A stretch of 64,000 nt of DNA from Scleromatobacter sp038243995 (GTDB taxonomy: Bacteria; Pseudomonadota; Gammaproteobacteria; Burkholderiales; Burkholderiaceae_C), in NCBI GenBank assembly GCA_038243995.1, contig JBBRTV010000024.1, positions 1-64,000 of the forward strand. Reading direction: 5' to 3'. A program made the translations under genes and the position numbers. Below, piece by piece: positions 18,799-26,762 of the stretch (positions within the stretch are counted from its first letter, which is position 1; every line of letters begins with the position of its first letter). Below the pieces are notes generated by a model. The model was not told the origin of the DNA. It did not search any database and worked only from the letters and a program-made list of their open reading frames with translations.

Positions 18799-19107
18799 AT
18801 GGAAACAAGTCTGGTTCGAAACGTCGGCGTTCCGCCGTCGGATGTGGCGCTGATGCAGGCGCTGCAAAAGGTGAATGCCCCCGCGGGTACCGTCCACGCG
18901 ATGTCGTTCGGGGTCGAAGATGCGCAAGGCCGGGTCTACCGCGTGGTGCGCACGAGCGGGCTGTGCGAAACCGTGCGCGTGTTCGAGTCGGCACGTGCAC
19001 TTGGATTTGACATCGGCAACGCCCCGGCCTCCTTGACGAGCCAGTTCCAGAAGGTGATGCGGGCGCGCGTGGGGGCCGAATCAGGCTCGACCAGCTCGAT
19101 CAATTGA
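18799..19107 (+). CDS. Small hypothetical protein
   Basis: 102 residues starting METSLVRNVGVPPSDVALMQALQ. No signal peptide, membrane helix or known family is recognised. The composition is ordinary and codon use looks like its neighbours. It follows the kinase gene after 255 bases and is probably separate. The ribosome-binding site is weak. Confidence 0.5.
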   Translation: METSLVRNVGVPPSDVALMQALQKVNAPAGTVHAMSFGVEDAQGRVYRVVRTSGLCETVRVFESARALGFDIGNAPASLTSQFQKVMRARVGAESGSTSSIN

Positions 19108-19210
19108 TCTTCGACCCGTTTCGGGACGGCCTGCGCAGTCTCGCCTGCGTCGCGCTGGTCCAGGTCGATGAGGCGGCGTCAGGACCCTCAGTGCTGGCGT
19201 GGCGGGTGGC

Positions 19211-19435
19211 TCAACCCCACGACAGGAAGACCAGCTTGCGGCGCGCGAGCCAGCCGTCGAAGTCCAGGAGGTCGACCTCGGCGACGGTACGCCCACCCGA
19301 GGGATCGTCGTGGAAGCGCACGGTCGAGCCGGTCTCCTCGACGAAATACTCCCCGGGAACCAGGGTGTCCGGACTGTCGTCCAGCAGGGGCAGGGCCTCT
19401 TCGACGCGGGCTCGTCGCAGTGCGAAGTGGGTCAT
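19211..19435 (-). CDS. Small hypothetical acidic protein
   Basis: 74 residues. The ATG at 19435 has a strong GAGGAG ribosome-binding site seven bases upstream, which decides the start. The sequence (MTHFALRRARVEEALPLLDD..., ending WLARRKLVFLSWG) has no recognised domain; it looks like a compact beta/alpha single-domain protein. No neighbour gives a clue to its function. Confidence 0.55.
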   Translation of the reverse strand: MTHFALRRARVEEALPLLDDSPDTLVPGEYFVEETGSTVRFHDDPSGGRTVAEVDLLDFDGWLARRKLVFLSWG

Positions 19436-19678
19436 GGCGAGGCTCCTCGAAGGGGCGGGGGGTGGTGCAGGGTACAGCAAGAGCGCTGACCGTGCGGCAG
19501 TTCCGTCCGACTGCGGCGTTGCACCTGACGATCGCTCCGTCGTGTGACGGTTTGATGACTTTGGTGCGCTGCAACAAACAGGGGTGAATGCCTCGTTTTC
19601 ACAGGCTGGTCACCAACGCCCCAGGACCGCCCGCGCCAGTCCGCGCTGGATGACGCGCGCGACACCTTGCCCGGCGTG

Positions 19679-19891
19679 TCAGGGATTGCTGTCGAGGTTG
19701 CGCCGGCGCAGGATCGCCTGGACGTTGCGGATGGCGAAGATGTGGAGAAAGCTCGTCACGTGCGCGGCCATGGCGAGTTCGGCGCGTTCGCGTTCGTAGA
19801 GCGCTGCGACTTCATCGACGGGAAACCGGGATTCCTCGGCGAGGAACTCGACGATTCGCTTCTGGTCGGGTTCCTTGTCGCGCGCAGGCAT
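19679..19891 (-). CDS. DUF3562-like small protein
   Basis: 70 residues from ATG 19891. The pattern IVEFLAEESRFPVDEVAALYERERAELAMAAHVTSFLHIFAIRNVQAILR resembles DUF3562, a short all-helical family of proteobacteria with unknown function. An alternative start at 20032 would add 47 residues (MTDCFYDSDETPAS...) without changing the domain. It stands alone on the minus strand, downstream of the eCIS operon. Confidence 0.55.
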   Translation of the reverse strand: MPARDKEPDQKRIVEFLAEESRFPVDEVAALYERERAELAMAAHVTSFLHIFAIRNVQAILRRRNLDSNP

Positions 19892-20226
19892 CCTGAAATC
19901 CTCGAAATCCTGGGGTCGCGCAGAGACTAGCATGGGGACAAGACCCACGGTCTCTTGTTCCAGCGCAAACCGCGCGTGGCGCGTCCGCCCGGACGCGGGG
20001 GTCTCATCGCTGTCGTAAAAGCAATCTGTCATGTCGACGCGCCATGTACGGCGCGGTGCTTTGTCACGCGTCCTTGCAGTCGACGGGATGCGTGTCCGGA
20101 TGAACTCGCTTCGGAACCCGCCGCATCCTGAGCGTTGGCGCGCTTGTCGACGGCAGGACTGTCGTGACGGAGATTTCAAAGGTCGGTTCAGCCGGCCGCG
20201 GGCGCACGATCGCGCGATTCATGTCG

Positions 20227-20526
20227 TCATTCCCCGTAGGTCACCGAGACGATCCGGCCCAGGCGGACGTCGACCTGCACAAAGATCTCGCCGCCGGCCG
20301 TGATCATGGAGTCCGGCGCCGCGAGCACCTGGCGCAGCAGCCTGAACGTGAGCCGCCATGCGTCGCCTCCTGCATGGCCGATCAGGTTTTCAATCGAGGT
20401 CAACCGGTGATCGGAGACGTCGACACTGGCTGTCTCCAGCAGGCGCACGGCGAGGGCGAGCGCAGCGGCGCACGCGGTCGTCGAGCTCGCCGGCGAACCG
20501 GCTCCAACAGGTTCGGAGTCGCTCAT
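20227..20526 (-). CDS. Small protein following the putative eCIS effector
   Basis: 99 residues, starting six bases after the stop of the 1287-residue effector-like gene, so it is almost certainly co-translated with it. Mostly helical (ACAAALALAVRLLETASVDVSDHRL, GDAWRLTFRLLRQVL) with a beta ending IFVQVDVRLGRIVSVTYGE. No known family is recognised. Its position as the last gene of the operon, directly behind a candidate toxin, fits a chaperone, loading adaptor or immunity protein; this is inference from position only. Confidence 0.6.
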   Translation of the reverse strand: MSDSEPVGAGSPASSTTACAAALALAVRLLETASVDVSDHRLTSIENLIGHAGGDAWRLTFRLLRQVLAAPDSMITAGGEIFVQVDVRLGRIVSVTYGE

Positions 20527-20532
20527 CTCGCC

Positions 20533-23500
20533 TCACCAGCCCTTCTGGTTCTTGTAGTTCCTGACCCGCACGATGTACTGGTTCAGCACCGCCATCCCTG
20601 CAGCGTAACCGTTCCCTCCCTTTCCGGGCGAGTCCGTCGTCCCGATGATCTGGTTCCAGCGCTTGACGACGTCGGTGCGGAAAGTCGCCACGCGCGCATC
20701 GACCCGCGGCTGGAGCGCCGCTTTCGCCGCGGCCGGCGTACTGCTGGCGGACTTGGGCTCTCTCAGTGCGTTCAGTTCGGCGTTGGTGCGCGCCCAGTCG
20801 CCCCCGGCCGCGCTCGGCAGCGCATCGCGCTTGAAATCGAGGTTCCAGTGGGCCCACTCGTGGGCCTCGGAGGCCGACGTGGCATGCCAGAACGCGCCGG
20901 CGCCGCCGTTGGTGGTGCTGTCGTAGTCGGCCATGTCGTCGATCGCGAACTGCCAGTGGTTGCGCGACCCCGGCTTGTTCTCGATGTTGCCGCCATCCTG
21001 CGGGTTGGCGGTATTCTTCACCACCATGCTGTTGGGGATCGACGGCCAGGGCTTGATGTTGATGGTGCCCGACAACGGCAGCGCGGTCACGCAGACGCCC
21101 CAGTTGGCGGGATCGACGTCGATCACGTTCCAGTCGGGTCGCGGCATGTCGGGGGTGCAGTCGTTGCTGCCCGACGGGTTGTTGACCGTCGGCGAACCGG
21201 CTGGCGTCACGGGATGGCAGGCCGCCAGCGGCCCGACCGGCTCGACCTCCAGCGGCTTGATCTCGCCCGGCGGGCAGTCGTCCGGACAGCACGGATCGCT
21301 GTGGCGGTAGTAGCACTTCGGCCGTGAGCACTTGGCCTTCATTTCGCTGTTGTTGTTGCAGAAATCGTCCAGGTCCTTCTGCGACTTCTTGCAGTCCTTC
21401 TGCGTCGTGTAGCAGACCTCGTACATCTTGCCGCCGCCGCACTTGTCTTCACCCACGCACTTGCAGCGGCCCGAGGCGGTCACGGTCTTCAGGATGCCGG
21501 GCTCGTCCGGGCTTCCGCCGCCCTGGCCCTTGCCGCCCGCGCCGGGCAGCGGCGCGCGGTCGAACATGTCCCGAATCACGTCGGCGATCGACACCGGCGC
21601 GGCATCGAACTTCACGTCGAAGTCCGGCATCCCGCCAGCGCCCGCCACGAGTTGGAACCTTGCACCCAGGCGCCAGCATTCCCTCTTGGTCCAACTGCCG
21701 AGGTGCCAGCGCCTGGTCCATTCCTTGAGCACTTCCTCGTCGGGCGGCTTCTTGGCGCCCGGAGTCGTCACCGCAACCTGGCGCGGGTCCTGCCCGCCCT
21801 TCCAGCAGCCGCCCGCGATCTGCGGCACACCGCCCGGAGCCGGCAGGAGCGGTGGCGAGGGCGCAGGCTTGGCCGCGGCAGGCGGCTGCCCGGCGATCAG
21901 CTTGGCGGTCACAAAGGCGCCGAGAGCTATCGAGGGCATCAGGCAGAACTCGAACTCCACCGGCAGACTCGCCGAGAGCTTGCCGCTGTCGTAGACGAAG
22001 CGCGGCTTCGCGCCGAAGGTGGCGAGGGCAGTCGCCGAGCCCCCGCCTTCCAGGCCGCCGCCCACCAGGCCGATCAGGCCGAAGTAATTCGCCGTGCCGC
22101 CGACGGTGCCGGTGAACTTCAGCGTTTCGACCGCCGATCCCGAGACGTGGAAATCGGCCTGTCCGCTATAGCGCGATACCAGGGGCTGCAGCGTGAACGC
22201 GATGTTCTTCAGCGTGCACGGGCCGATCGTGCCGCCGATGGTCGCTTCCGCGTTGGCCTGGACGAACAACGCCAGCTCGATCGGTCCGATGCCCGGGTCG
22301 ACGACCGTCTTGATGATAGGCAAGCGGCCGCCCTTGATGTCGACGAACTTCCACGGCTTGAAATTGTGCAGCTTGCACAGCGTCTGGTCGGGGATGCGGA
22401 TCGTGATCTTCACCCACTCCTTGAGCCACTTCCACTTGGCCTTCAGCCAGGCCCAGGCCCGCGCGACCAATGCCTTGAGCGCCAGCCACTTCTTCTTCAG
22501 CCAGGCCAGCGCCTCCTTTGCCCGGCGCTTGATCCAGTCCCAGGCCAGGGCGGCCTTGCGCTTGACGGCCTCCCAGGCGCCCTTGAGCCAGTTCCAGGCC
22601 GCCTGCGCCTTCTTCTTCATCCAGTCCCAGCCGGACTTGAGGCCGTCCCAGGCGCGCTGGCCGAGGTCTTTCAGGCCGTTCCAGGCGCGCGTACCCAGAT
22701 CCTTCAGGCCCTGCCACGCGCGCGTGCCCAGGTTCTTCAGTCCGTCCCAGGCGCGCGTGCCGAGATCCCTGGCGCCCTCCCATGCACGGCTGCTCAGGCT
22801 CTTCAGTCCTTCCCAGGCACGGGTGCCCAGGCTCTTCACCGAGCCCCAGGCCGCCGCGGCGCGTGCCTTGAGGAAGTCGAGCGCGCCCGCAGTGGCGCTG
22901 CGCAGCCGCTCCACGACCGCGCCGAGCGCCCCGGTGATCGCGTCGATGATGCGGCTCACCGCCCCGCTGATGCGGCTGACGATGCTGCCGATGGTGCTCG
23001 ACAAGCCCGCGACGACGGCGCTCGCGACCCCCTGCAGCCCGGTCCACGCGGCGGCGGCCTGCGCCTGCAGGCCGGTCCAGGCCGCGGTCGCCTGTGCCTG
23101 CAGCCCGGCCAGTGCGCCGGTGGCCGCGCCCTGCAGCCCGGTCCAGGCCTGCGTGGCTGCGCCCTGCAGGCCCGTCCACGCGCTCGTCGCCAGGGACTTG
23201 AGACCGTCGACCGCCCCGGCCGCCTTGCTGCGCAGGCCGGCGAGCGCGCCGGCCGCCGCGCCCTGCAGCGCCGACCAGCCGCCCTGCACGGCGTTCCAGG
23301 CACTGCCGGCGACCCCGCTGACGCGATCGACCATCGAGCGCCCTCGATTCGTCAGCGCATTCCAGAGGGTGCCGGCCCGCTCGGTGATGGCCTCGCCCGC
23401 GCCTTCGGTGCGTGCGAGCTCGGACTGTTCCTGCTCGATCGGAGCGACCCTGGCCTGCAGCGTCGCCCAGCGCCTGTGGAACTGCTCGGGATCGTGGGCG

Positions 23501-24396
23501 CCCGGACTCTCGTATTCACGCACCAGCGCCGTCTTGTCGTCCATCAGTGCCTGCGTGCGGGCCGTCATGCCCTGCGCGTGCTTCGTGGTCTGCGACTCGA
23601 ATCCGCCCCAGCGATCCTGCACCGCGCCGGCGCTGGCCTCGGCCTCGCCCTGCATGCCGGAGGCTTCGGCGTCGAGGGCGACCCGGGTCGACGTCTCGGT
23701 GGCCCGGGCGGAGGTCTCGAGCGTCCCGAGGACGCCCTCCAGGCGGGCCGATTCGCTGCTCGCGTCCTGTTGCAGGCGCGCCCCGTGGAGCGCGGATTCC
23801 CCGCCCAGGCGAGCGCCTTGCGCACCCGCGTGGCCTTGCAGCGCGGCCCCCGCCGTCGCCGACTGCTGGCCGAAAGACGCCCCCTTGGCGGCCGCGTCGC
23901 CCTGAAGCGCCTGGCCCCGCGTGTCGGCCTGGCCCTGCAGCGCCGCCGCGGCCGCGCCAGCGCGCTCGTCCATGCCGGCGGCCTGCATCGAGGCCTCCCG
24001 GGTGACCTGTGCCTGCTGGGCCGCCGCATCGCCCGCGACGCCGTTCGCCGCGGCGGCGCTCGGTGCGGCATCGCGCTGGATCCACGTGGCGCCCGGGGCC
24101 GTGGCGTGACTGCTCCCGGGCAGGCGCTGCAGGGTCGTCGCGTCGATGGACTGCACCAGGCGCTGCGCCGCGCGGTTGCCGGCCACTCGCTGCGTTTCCT
24201 GCACGCGCGCGACGCGCAACACTGTGCCGGCCCGGCCCGGCGCCGCCAGCGCGGCGGCCGGCCGCGGGCCGAAGGCGATCGGGGCGCGGCTGGCGACGGC
24301 GACGGCCACCGGCCGCGCGGGCGGCAAGGCGCGCGCCAGGCACGGCGCCTGGCCTGCCGCCCGCACCGCTCCGCATTTCGCCGCCGCCATCGCCAT
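20533..24396 (-). CDS. Putative eCIS cargo/effector with Trp repeats and C-terminal HExxH
   Basis: 1287 residues. Residues 69-82 (TQRVAGNRAAQRLV) match a motif also present in the adjacent DUF4157 protein. Residues ~100-330 are Ala/Gln-rich and coiled-coil-like. Residues ~365-665 are amphipathic Trp-rich repeats (AWTGLQGAAT units, then 11-residue LGTRAWDGLKN units, then Lys/Trp-rich helices). A beta-rich region follows (~680-830), then a Cys-rich segment (~970-1050, over ten cysteines). The C-terminal ~150 residues contain HEWAH at 1179-1183, a zinc-metallopeptidase signature. I infer a delivered toxin whose enzymatic part is a metalloprotease, with the repeats as a membrane-active or packing region. 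No homologue is recognised. Confidence 0.75.
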   Translation of the reverse strand: MAMAAAKCGAVRAAGQAPCLARALPPARPVAVAVASRAPIAFGPRPAAALAAPGRAGTVLRVARVQETQRVAGNRAAQRLVQSIDATTLQRLPGSSHATAPGATWIQRDAAPSAAAANGVAGDAAAQQAQVTREASMQAAGMDERAGAAAAALQGQADTRGQALQGDAAAKGASFGQQSATAGAALQGHAGAQGARLGGESALHGARLQQDASSESARLEGVLGTLETSARATETSTRVALDAEASGMQGEAEASAGAVQDRWGGFESQTTKHAQGMTARTQALMDDKTALVREYESPGAHDPEQFHRRWATLQARVAPIEQEQSELARTEGAGEAITERAGTLWNALTNRGRSMVDRVSGVAGSAWNAVQGGWSALQGAAAGALAGLRSKAAGAVDGLKSLATSAWTGLQGAATQAWTGLQGAATGALAGLQAQATAAWTGLQAQAAAAWTGLQGVASAVVAGLSSTIGSIVSRISGAVSRIIDAITGALGAVVERLRSATAGALDFLKARAAAAWGSVKSLGTRAWEGLKSLSSRAWEGARDLGTRAWDGLKNLGTRAWQGLKDLGTRAWNGLKDLGQRAWDGLKSGWDWMKKKAQAAWNWLKGAWEAVKRKAALAWDWIKRRAKEALAWLKKKWLALKALVARAWAWLKAKWKWLKEWVKITIRIPDQTLCKLHNFKPWKFVDIKGGRLPIIKTVVDPGIGPIELALFVQANAEATIGGTIGPCTLKNIAFTLQPLVSRYSGQADFHVSGSAVETLKFTGTVGGTANYFGLIGLVGGGLEGGGSATALATFGAKPRFVYDSGKLSASLPVEFEFCLMPSIALGAFVTAKLIAGQPPAAAKPAPSPPLLPAPGGVPQIAGGCWKGGQDPRQVAVTTPGAKKPPDEEVLKEWTRRWHLGSWTKRECWRLGARFQLVAGAGGMPDFDVKFDAAPVSIADVIRDMFDRAPLPGAGGKGQGGGSPDEPGILKTVTASGRCKCVGEDKCGGGKMYEVCYTTQKDCKKSQKDLDDFCNNNSEMKAKCSRPKCYYRHSDPCCPDDCPPGEIKPLEVEPVGPLAACHPVTPAGSPTVNNPSGSNDCTPDMPRPDWNVIDVDPANWGVCVTALPLSGTINIKPWPSIPNSMVVKNTANPQDGGNIENKPGSRNHWQFAIDDMADYDSTTNGGAGAFWHATSASEAHEWAHWNLDFKRDALPSAAGGDWARTNAELNALREPKSASSTPAAAKAALQPRVDARVATFRTDVVKRWNQIIGTTDSPGKGGNGYAAGMAVLNQYIVRVRNYKNQKGW
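22660..22850 (-). repeat. Tandem 33-base repeats encoding 11-residue LGTRAW-type units
   Basis: Within the effector-like gene, about five to six imperfect 33-base units encode LGTRAWEGLKS, LSSRAWEGARD, LGTRAWDGLKN, LGTRAWQGLKD, LGTRAWNGLKD and LGQRAWDGLKS. The periodicity of three helical turns with one Trp per unit would place all the Trp residues on one face of an amphipathic helix. Related but looser Trp repeats flank it on both sides (23300 down to 22400). Confidence 0.8.
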
Positions 24397-24438
24397 CGCC
24401 GGGCCCGCCTTCCGTGCCGCCCCTTGCCGGGTCGCGCG

Positions 24439-25311
24439 CTATGTCTGGTTGTTCTCGTCTTCGTGGAGCGACACGACCGTCGCGTCCACGCGCCGGTGCA
24501 GCTTCTTCTTTTCCTCGTCGTCCTCGTGCCTGGGCGCCTCGGGCTGGCGCTGCACTTCGCAGCCGCACGGCTTGGCCGCCAGGTGCTTGTGCTTGTCCTC
24601 GTCCTCCGAGCGCGCGACTACCTGGCGCTCGACCGGTTGCGCGTGCTCCCGCTGCATTACGGCGTGCGCCATCTGGTCGGCCTCGACCTCGTGCGGGTCG
24701 CCGGGCTGGCTGACGGTCATCTTGCGCTGCACGCCCGGGCCGTTCTGCTGCACGACATGGGTGAGCTCGTGCGCGAGCAATTCGCGACCCGACGAGGTGC
24801 CGGGGCTGTATTCGCCCTGACGGAAGAACACGTCGCTGCCGGTCGTGAAGGCGCGCGCGCTGAGCGACCGGCTCAGGCCGTCCGCGCGGGAGTCGTCATG
24901 GATGCGGACGCCGGAGAAATCTGCGCCGAAGGCCGACTCCATGCGCGAGCGGGTGCCGTGATCCATGCCTTGGCCGCCGCCGCGCGCGCCATCGATCGCG
25001 CGCTCGACCGAGGTCATCGAATTGCCGTCGTGGTCGCCGCCCGTCGCCTGGCGCAACACCTGGCCGACGTACTGGTTGCCGTAGTCGCGCTGCAGGCGGT
25101 GCAGCGAGCTATGCAGCGACGCGCCGTCGCCGAGGGCCGACCGGCTCACGCGGCCGGCATGGGCCGCCGCGCACGACGAGTCGCCGAGGCGGCAGCTGAC
25201 CCCGCCGCTCTCCGCCGCGGCGCGCTGCGCGGACGGCGACGTCGGGCCGAACGCGGTCGGCGTGGCGGGAACTGAAAGAGACTGCCTCTGGGCAATGTCG
25301 AAGTCGGACAT
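24439..25311 (-). CDS. eCIS core DUF4157 protein (HELTH metallopeptidase-like)
   Basis: 290 residues. The DUF4157 domain (residues ~115-190) includes MESAFGADFSGVRIHDDSRAD and ends with HELTH at 181-185 in RELLAHELTHVVQQ, a zincin-type signature. DUF4157 is the family most strongly associated with eCIS loci and is often found at the N-terminus of their cargo. Upstream of the domain sits LQRDYGNQYVGQVL (73-86), like the motif in the next protein. The C-terminal tail is Glu/His/Lys-rich. It lies 42 bases before the large effector-like gene. Probable role: cargo protein, or processing/loading factor for the cargo. Confidence 0.88.
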   Translation of the reverse strand: MSDFDIAQRQSLSVPATPTAFGPTSPSAQRAAAESGGVSCRLGDSSCAAAHAGRVSRSALGDGASLHSSLHRLQRDYGNQYVGQVLRQATGGDHDGNSMTSVERAIDGARGGGQGMDHGTRSRMESAFGADFSGVRIHDDSRADGLSRSLSARAFTTGSDVFFRQGEYSPGTSSGRELLAHELTHVVQQNGPGVQRKMTVSQPGDPHEVEADQMAHAVMQREHAQPVERQVVARSEDEDKHKHLAAKPCGCEVQRQPEAPRHEDDEEKKKLHRRVDATVVSLHEDENNQT

Positions 25312-25482
25312 GTCGCCTCCTTGCGGGCTATGCGTCGTCGTATCGAAGAGAGTGCCGGCGCCGGCGGGGCCTGCGGCACTGGGGCGTGTACCGGCGTCGC
25401 CCTGCGAACAGGGCTCCAGTCTGCGCGCGTTTCGCCGGTCCCGCCACGGGCCACCCCCAGGACGAGGCGGACCGGCCGACGG

Positions 25483-25845
25483 TCAGCCCGCCAATGCGGC
25501 GAGGACGGCGGGCCACGCCACCGCCGCGAGATCCTTGACCGCGGGCCAGGCCCACGAAAAGTTCTCGCGTATCGTCTTGAGCAGGCCCGCGCCCCCGGCG
25601 ACGTCGGGCTGCGCCGCCGTCGCGCGCGCCTTCAGCTCTTCGATCTGCCGGGCCAGACTGGCGACCTCCTCGTCCGGGCGCTCGAAGGGCCGCGCGACGT
25701 CGGGCAGCTGCGCCTGGAACTGGCGGAACGCGTCTTCCACGCGGGTCGCGACCTTGCCCGACGTGACCGTGTTGTGGTCGCCCTGCACGAGGTTGCCCAG
25801 CGCCATCGCGCCGCCATTGACCTTGATGTCTATATTGCCGTTCAT
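25483..25845 (-). CDS. Small protein with N-terminal GNLVQG motif
   Basis: 120 residues from ATG 25845, overlapping the upstream gene by 4 bases. The N-terminus (IKVNGGAMALGNLVQGDHNTV) is Gly/Asn/Val-rich beta-type sequence and aligns without gaps with the C-terminus of the upstream gene's product. A helical middle follows (coiled coil around residues 60-80), then a Trp/Ala-rich amphipathic or membrane-seeking tail (WAWPAVKDLAAVAWPAVLAALAG). It may act as a small membrane-associated partner of the preceding protein. No known family. Confidence 0.65.
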   Translation of the reverse strand: MNGNIDIKVNGGAMALGNLVQGDHNTVTSGKVATRVEDAFRQFQAQLPDVARPFERPDEEVASLARQIEELKARATAAQPDVAGGAGLLKTIRENFSWAWPAVKDLAAVAWPAVLAALAG

Positions 25846-26711
25846 GCCTGTACTCCCATGGATGTGGCGAGGCCGCCGGCGATCCGGTTCTTCGCGCCCT
25901 GCACGAGGTTGCCGACGTTGAGCTTGCCGCCCGAGACAGTGATGTTCATCACTTGCGCACGCTGGACCTTGATGTCGCTCGTGTCGATGCCGTGCTTTTC
26001 CAGCTCCATCACCATGGCACCGAACACGGCCTCGTGCACGCAGCGGACGCGGGTCGTGATGTCCATGCTGTTGTAGGAGCTCGGGTAGACGGTGCGCAGG
26101 TGCGAGAGCATGTCGTACTCGTCCTTGAGGTACGGAATGATCCAGAACCAGAGCGTCAGGCCTGCGTAGGCGGCGAAGTTGAAGCGTTTGTTGCGGTCGA
26201 TGTAGCCGCCGCCCAGCACCCACCAGTGCACGGATTGCATGCTTCCGAAACTGGTCATCTGCATCGCCAGCGTGATGGTGGTGCCGCGCTGGGTCTGCCC
26301 GGCGTCCGCGCGCAGGAACAGCCGGCTCTCGCGCGACTTCAGGTCCCGGTCGGAATCCGTGATCGTCAGCGGGTCGATCGACTGCACCGGAGTCTTCTTC
26401 TTCAGCTCGCGGATCACCGTCTCCAGGATCTCGCTCTCCAGCTTGCGCGAGTGGTAGAAAACGTGCTCGAAGTCGCCGTACGACGCGCCGAACGGACTGA
26501 GCGGAAACGACTTCCTGAAGCCGTGTTCGGTCGATTCGGCGCGCGCGACCGCGTTGCTGCTGAGCCTGAACGCGATCACGGCGCAGGGCAGCAGCACCAG
26601 CAGGGCGAGGCCGTAGGTGGAGGCCGCCGCGACGACATACACGACGAGCGCGGTGACGACGGACATGACCGGGATGCGGTTCTTGATCCTGACGGAATCT
26701 GCGATGTTCAT
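25842..26711 (-). CDS. Membrane protein with C-terminal GNLVQG motif (eCIS operon)
   Basis: 289 residues. Two hydrophobic regions are seen: residues ~14-47 (SVVTALVVYVVAAASTYGLALL...), enough for two helices or a hairpin, and one near residue 185 (GLTLWFWIIPYL). The C-terminus (ITVSGGKLNVGNLVQGAKNRI) pairs in sequence with the N-terminus of the next gene product. It has no match I can name. Its place after the AAA+ gene suggests an inner-membrane factor for anchoring, docking or release of the particle; that is inference. Confidence 0.65.
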   Translation of the reverse strand: MNIADSVRIKNRIPVMSVVTALVVYVVAAASTYGLALLVLLPCAVIAFRLSSNAVARAESTEHGFRKSFPLSPFGASYGDFEHVFYHSRKLESEILETVIRELKKKTPVQSIDPLTITDSDRDLKSRESRLFLRADAGQTQRGTTITLAMQMTSFGSMQSVHWWVLGGGYIDRNKRFNFAAYAGLTLWFWIIPYLKDEYDMLSHLRTVYPSSYNSMDITTRVRCVHEAVFGAMVMELEKHGIDTSDIKVQRAQVMNITVSGGKLNVGNLVQGAKNRIAGGLATSMGVQA

Positions 26712-26762
26712 GACCCTTCCTTCTCTTGAAACGAAAGTACGCCGCCCGCTCGCGCCTGCGCG

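Noticed and set aside
21652..25275. Very long plus-strand frame opposite the effector and DUF4157 genes
   Set aside because: Arg/Gly-rich shadow without domain motifs; the minus-strand frames carry clear motifs (HELTH, HEWAH, Trp repeats).
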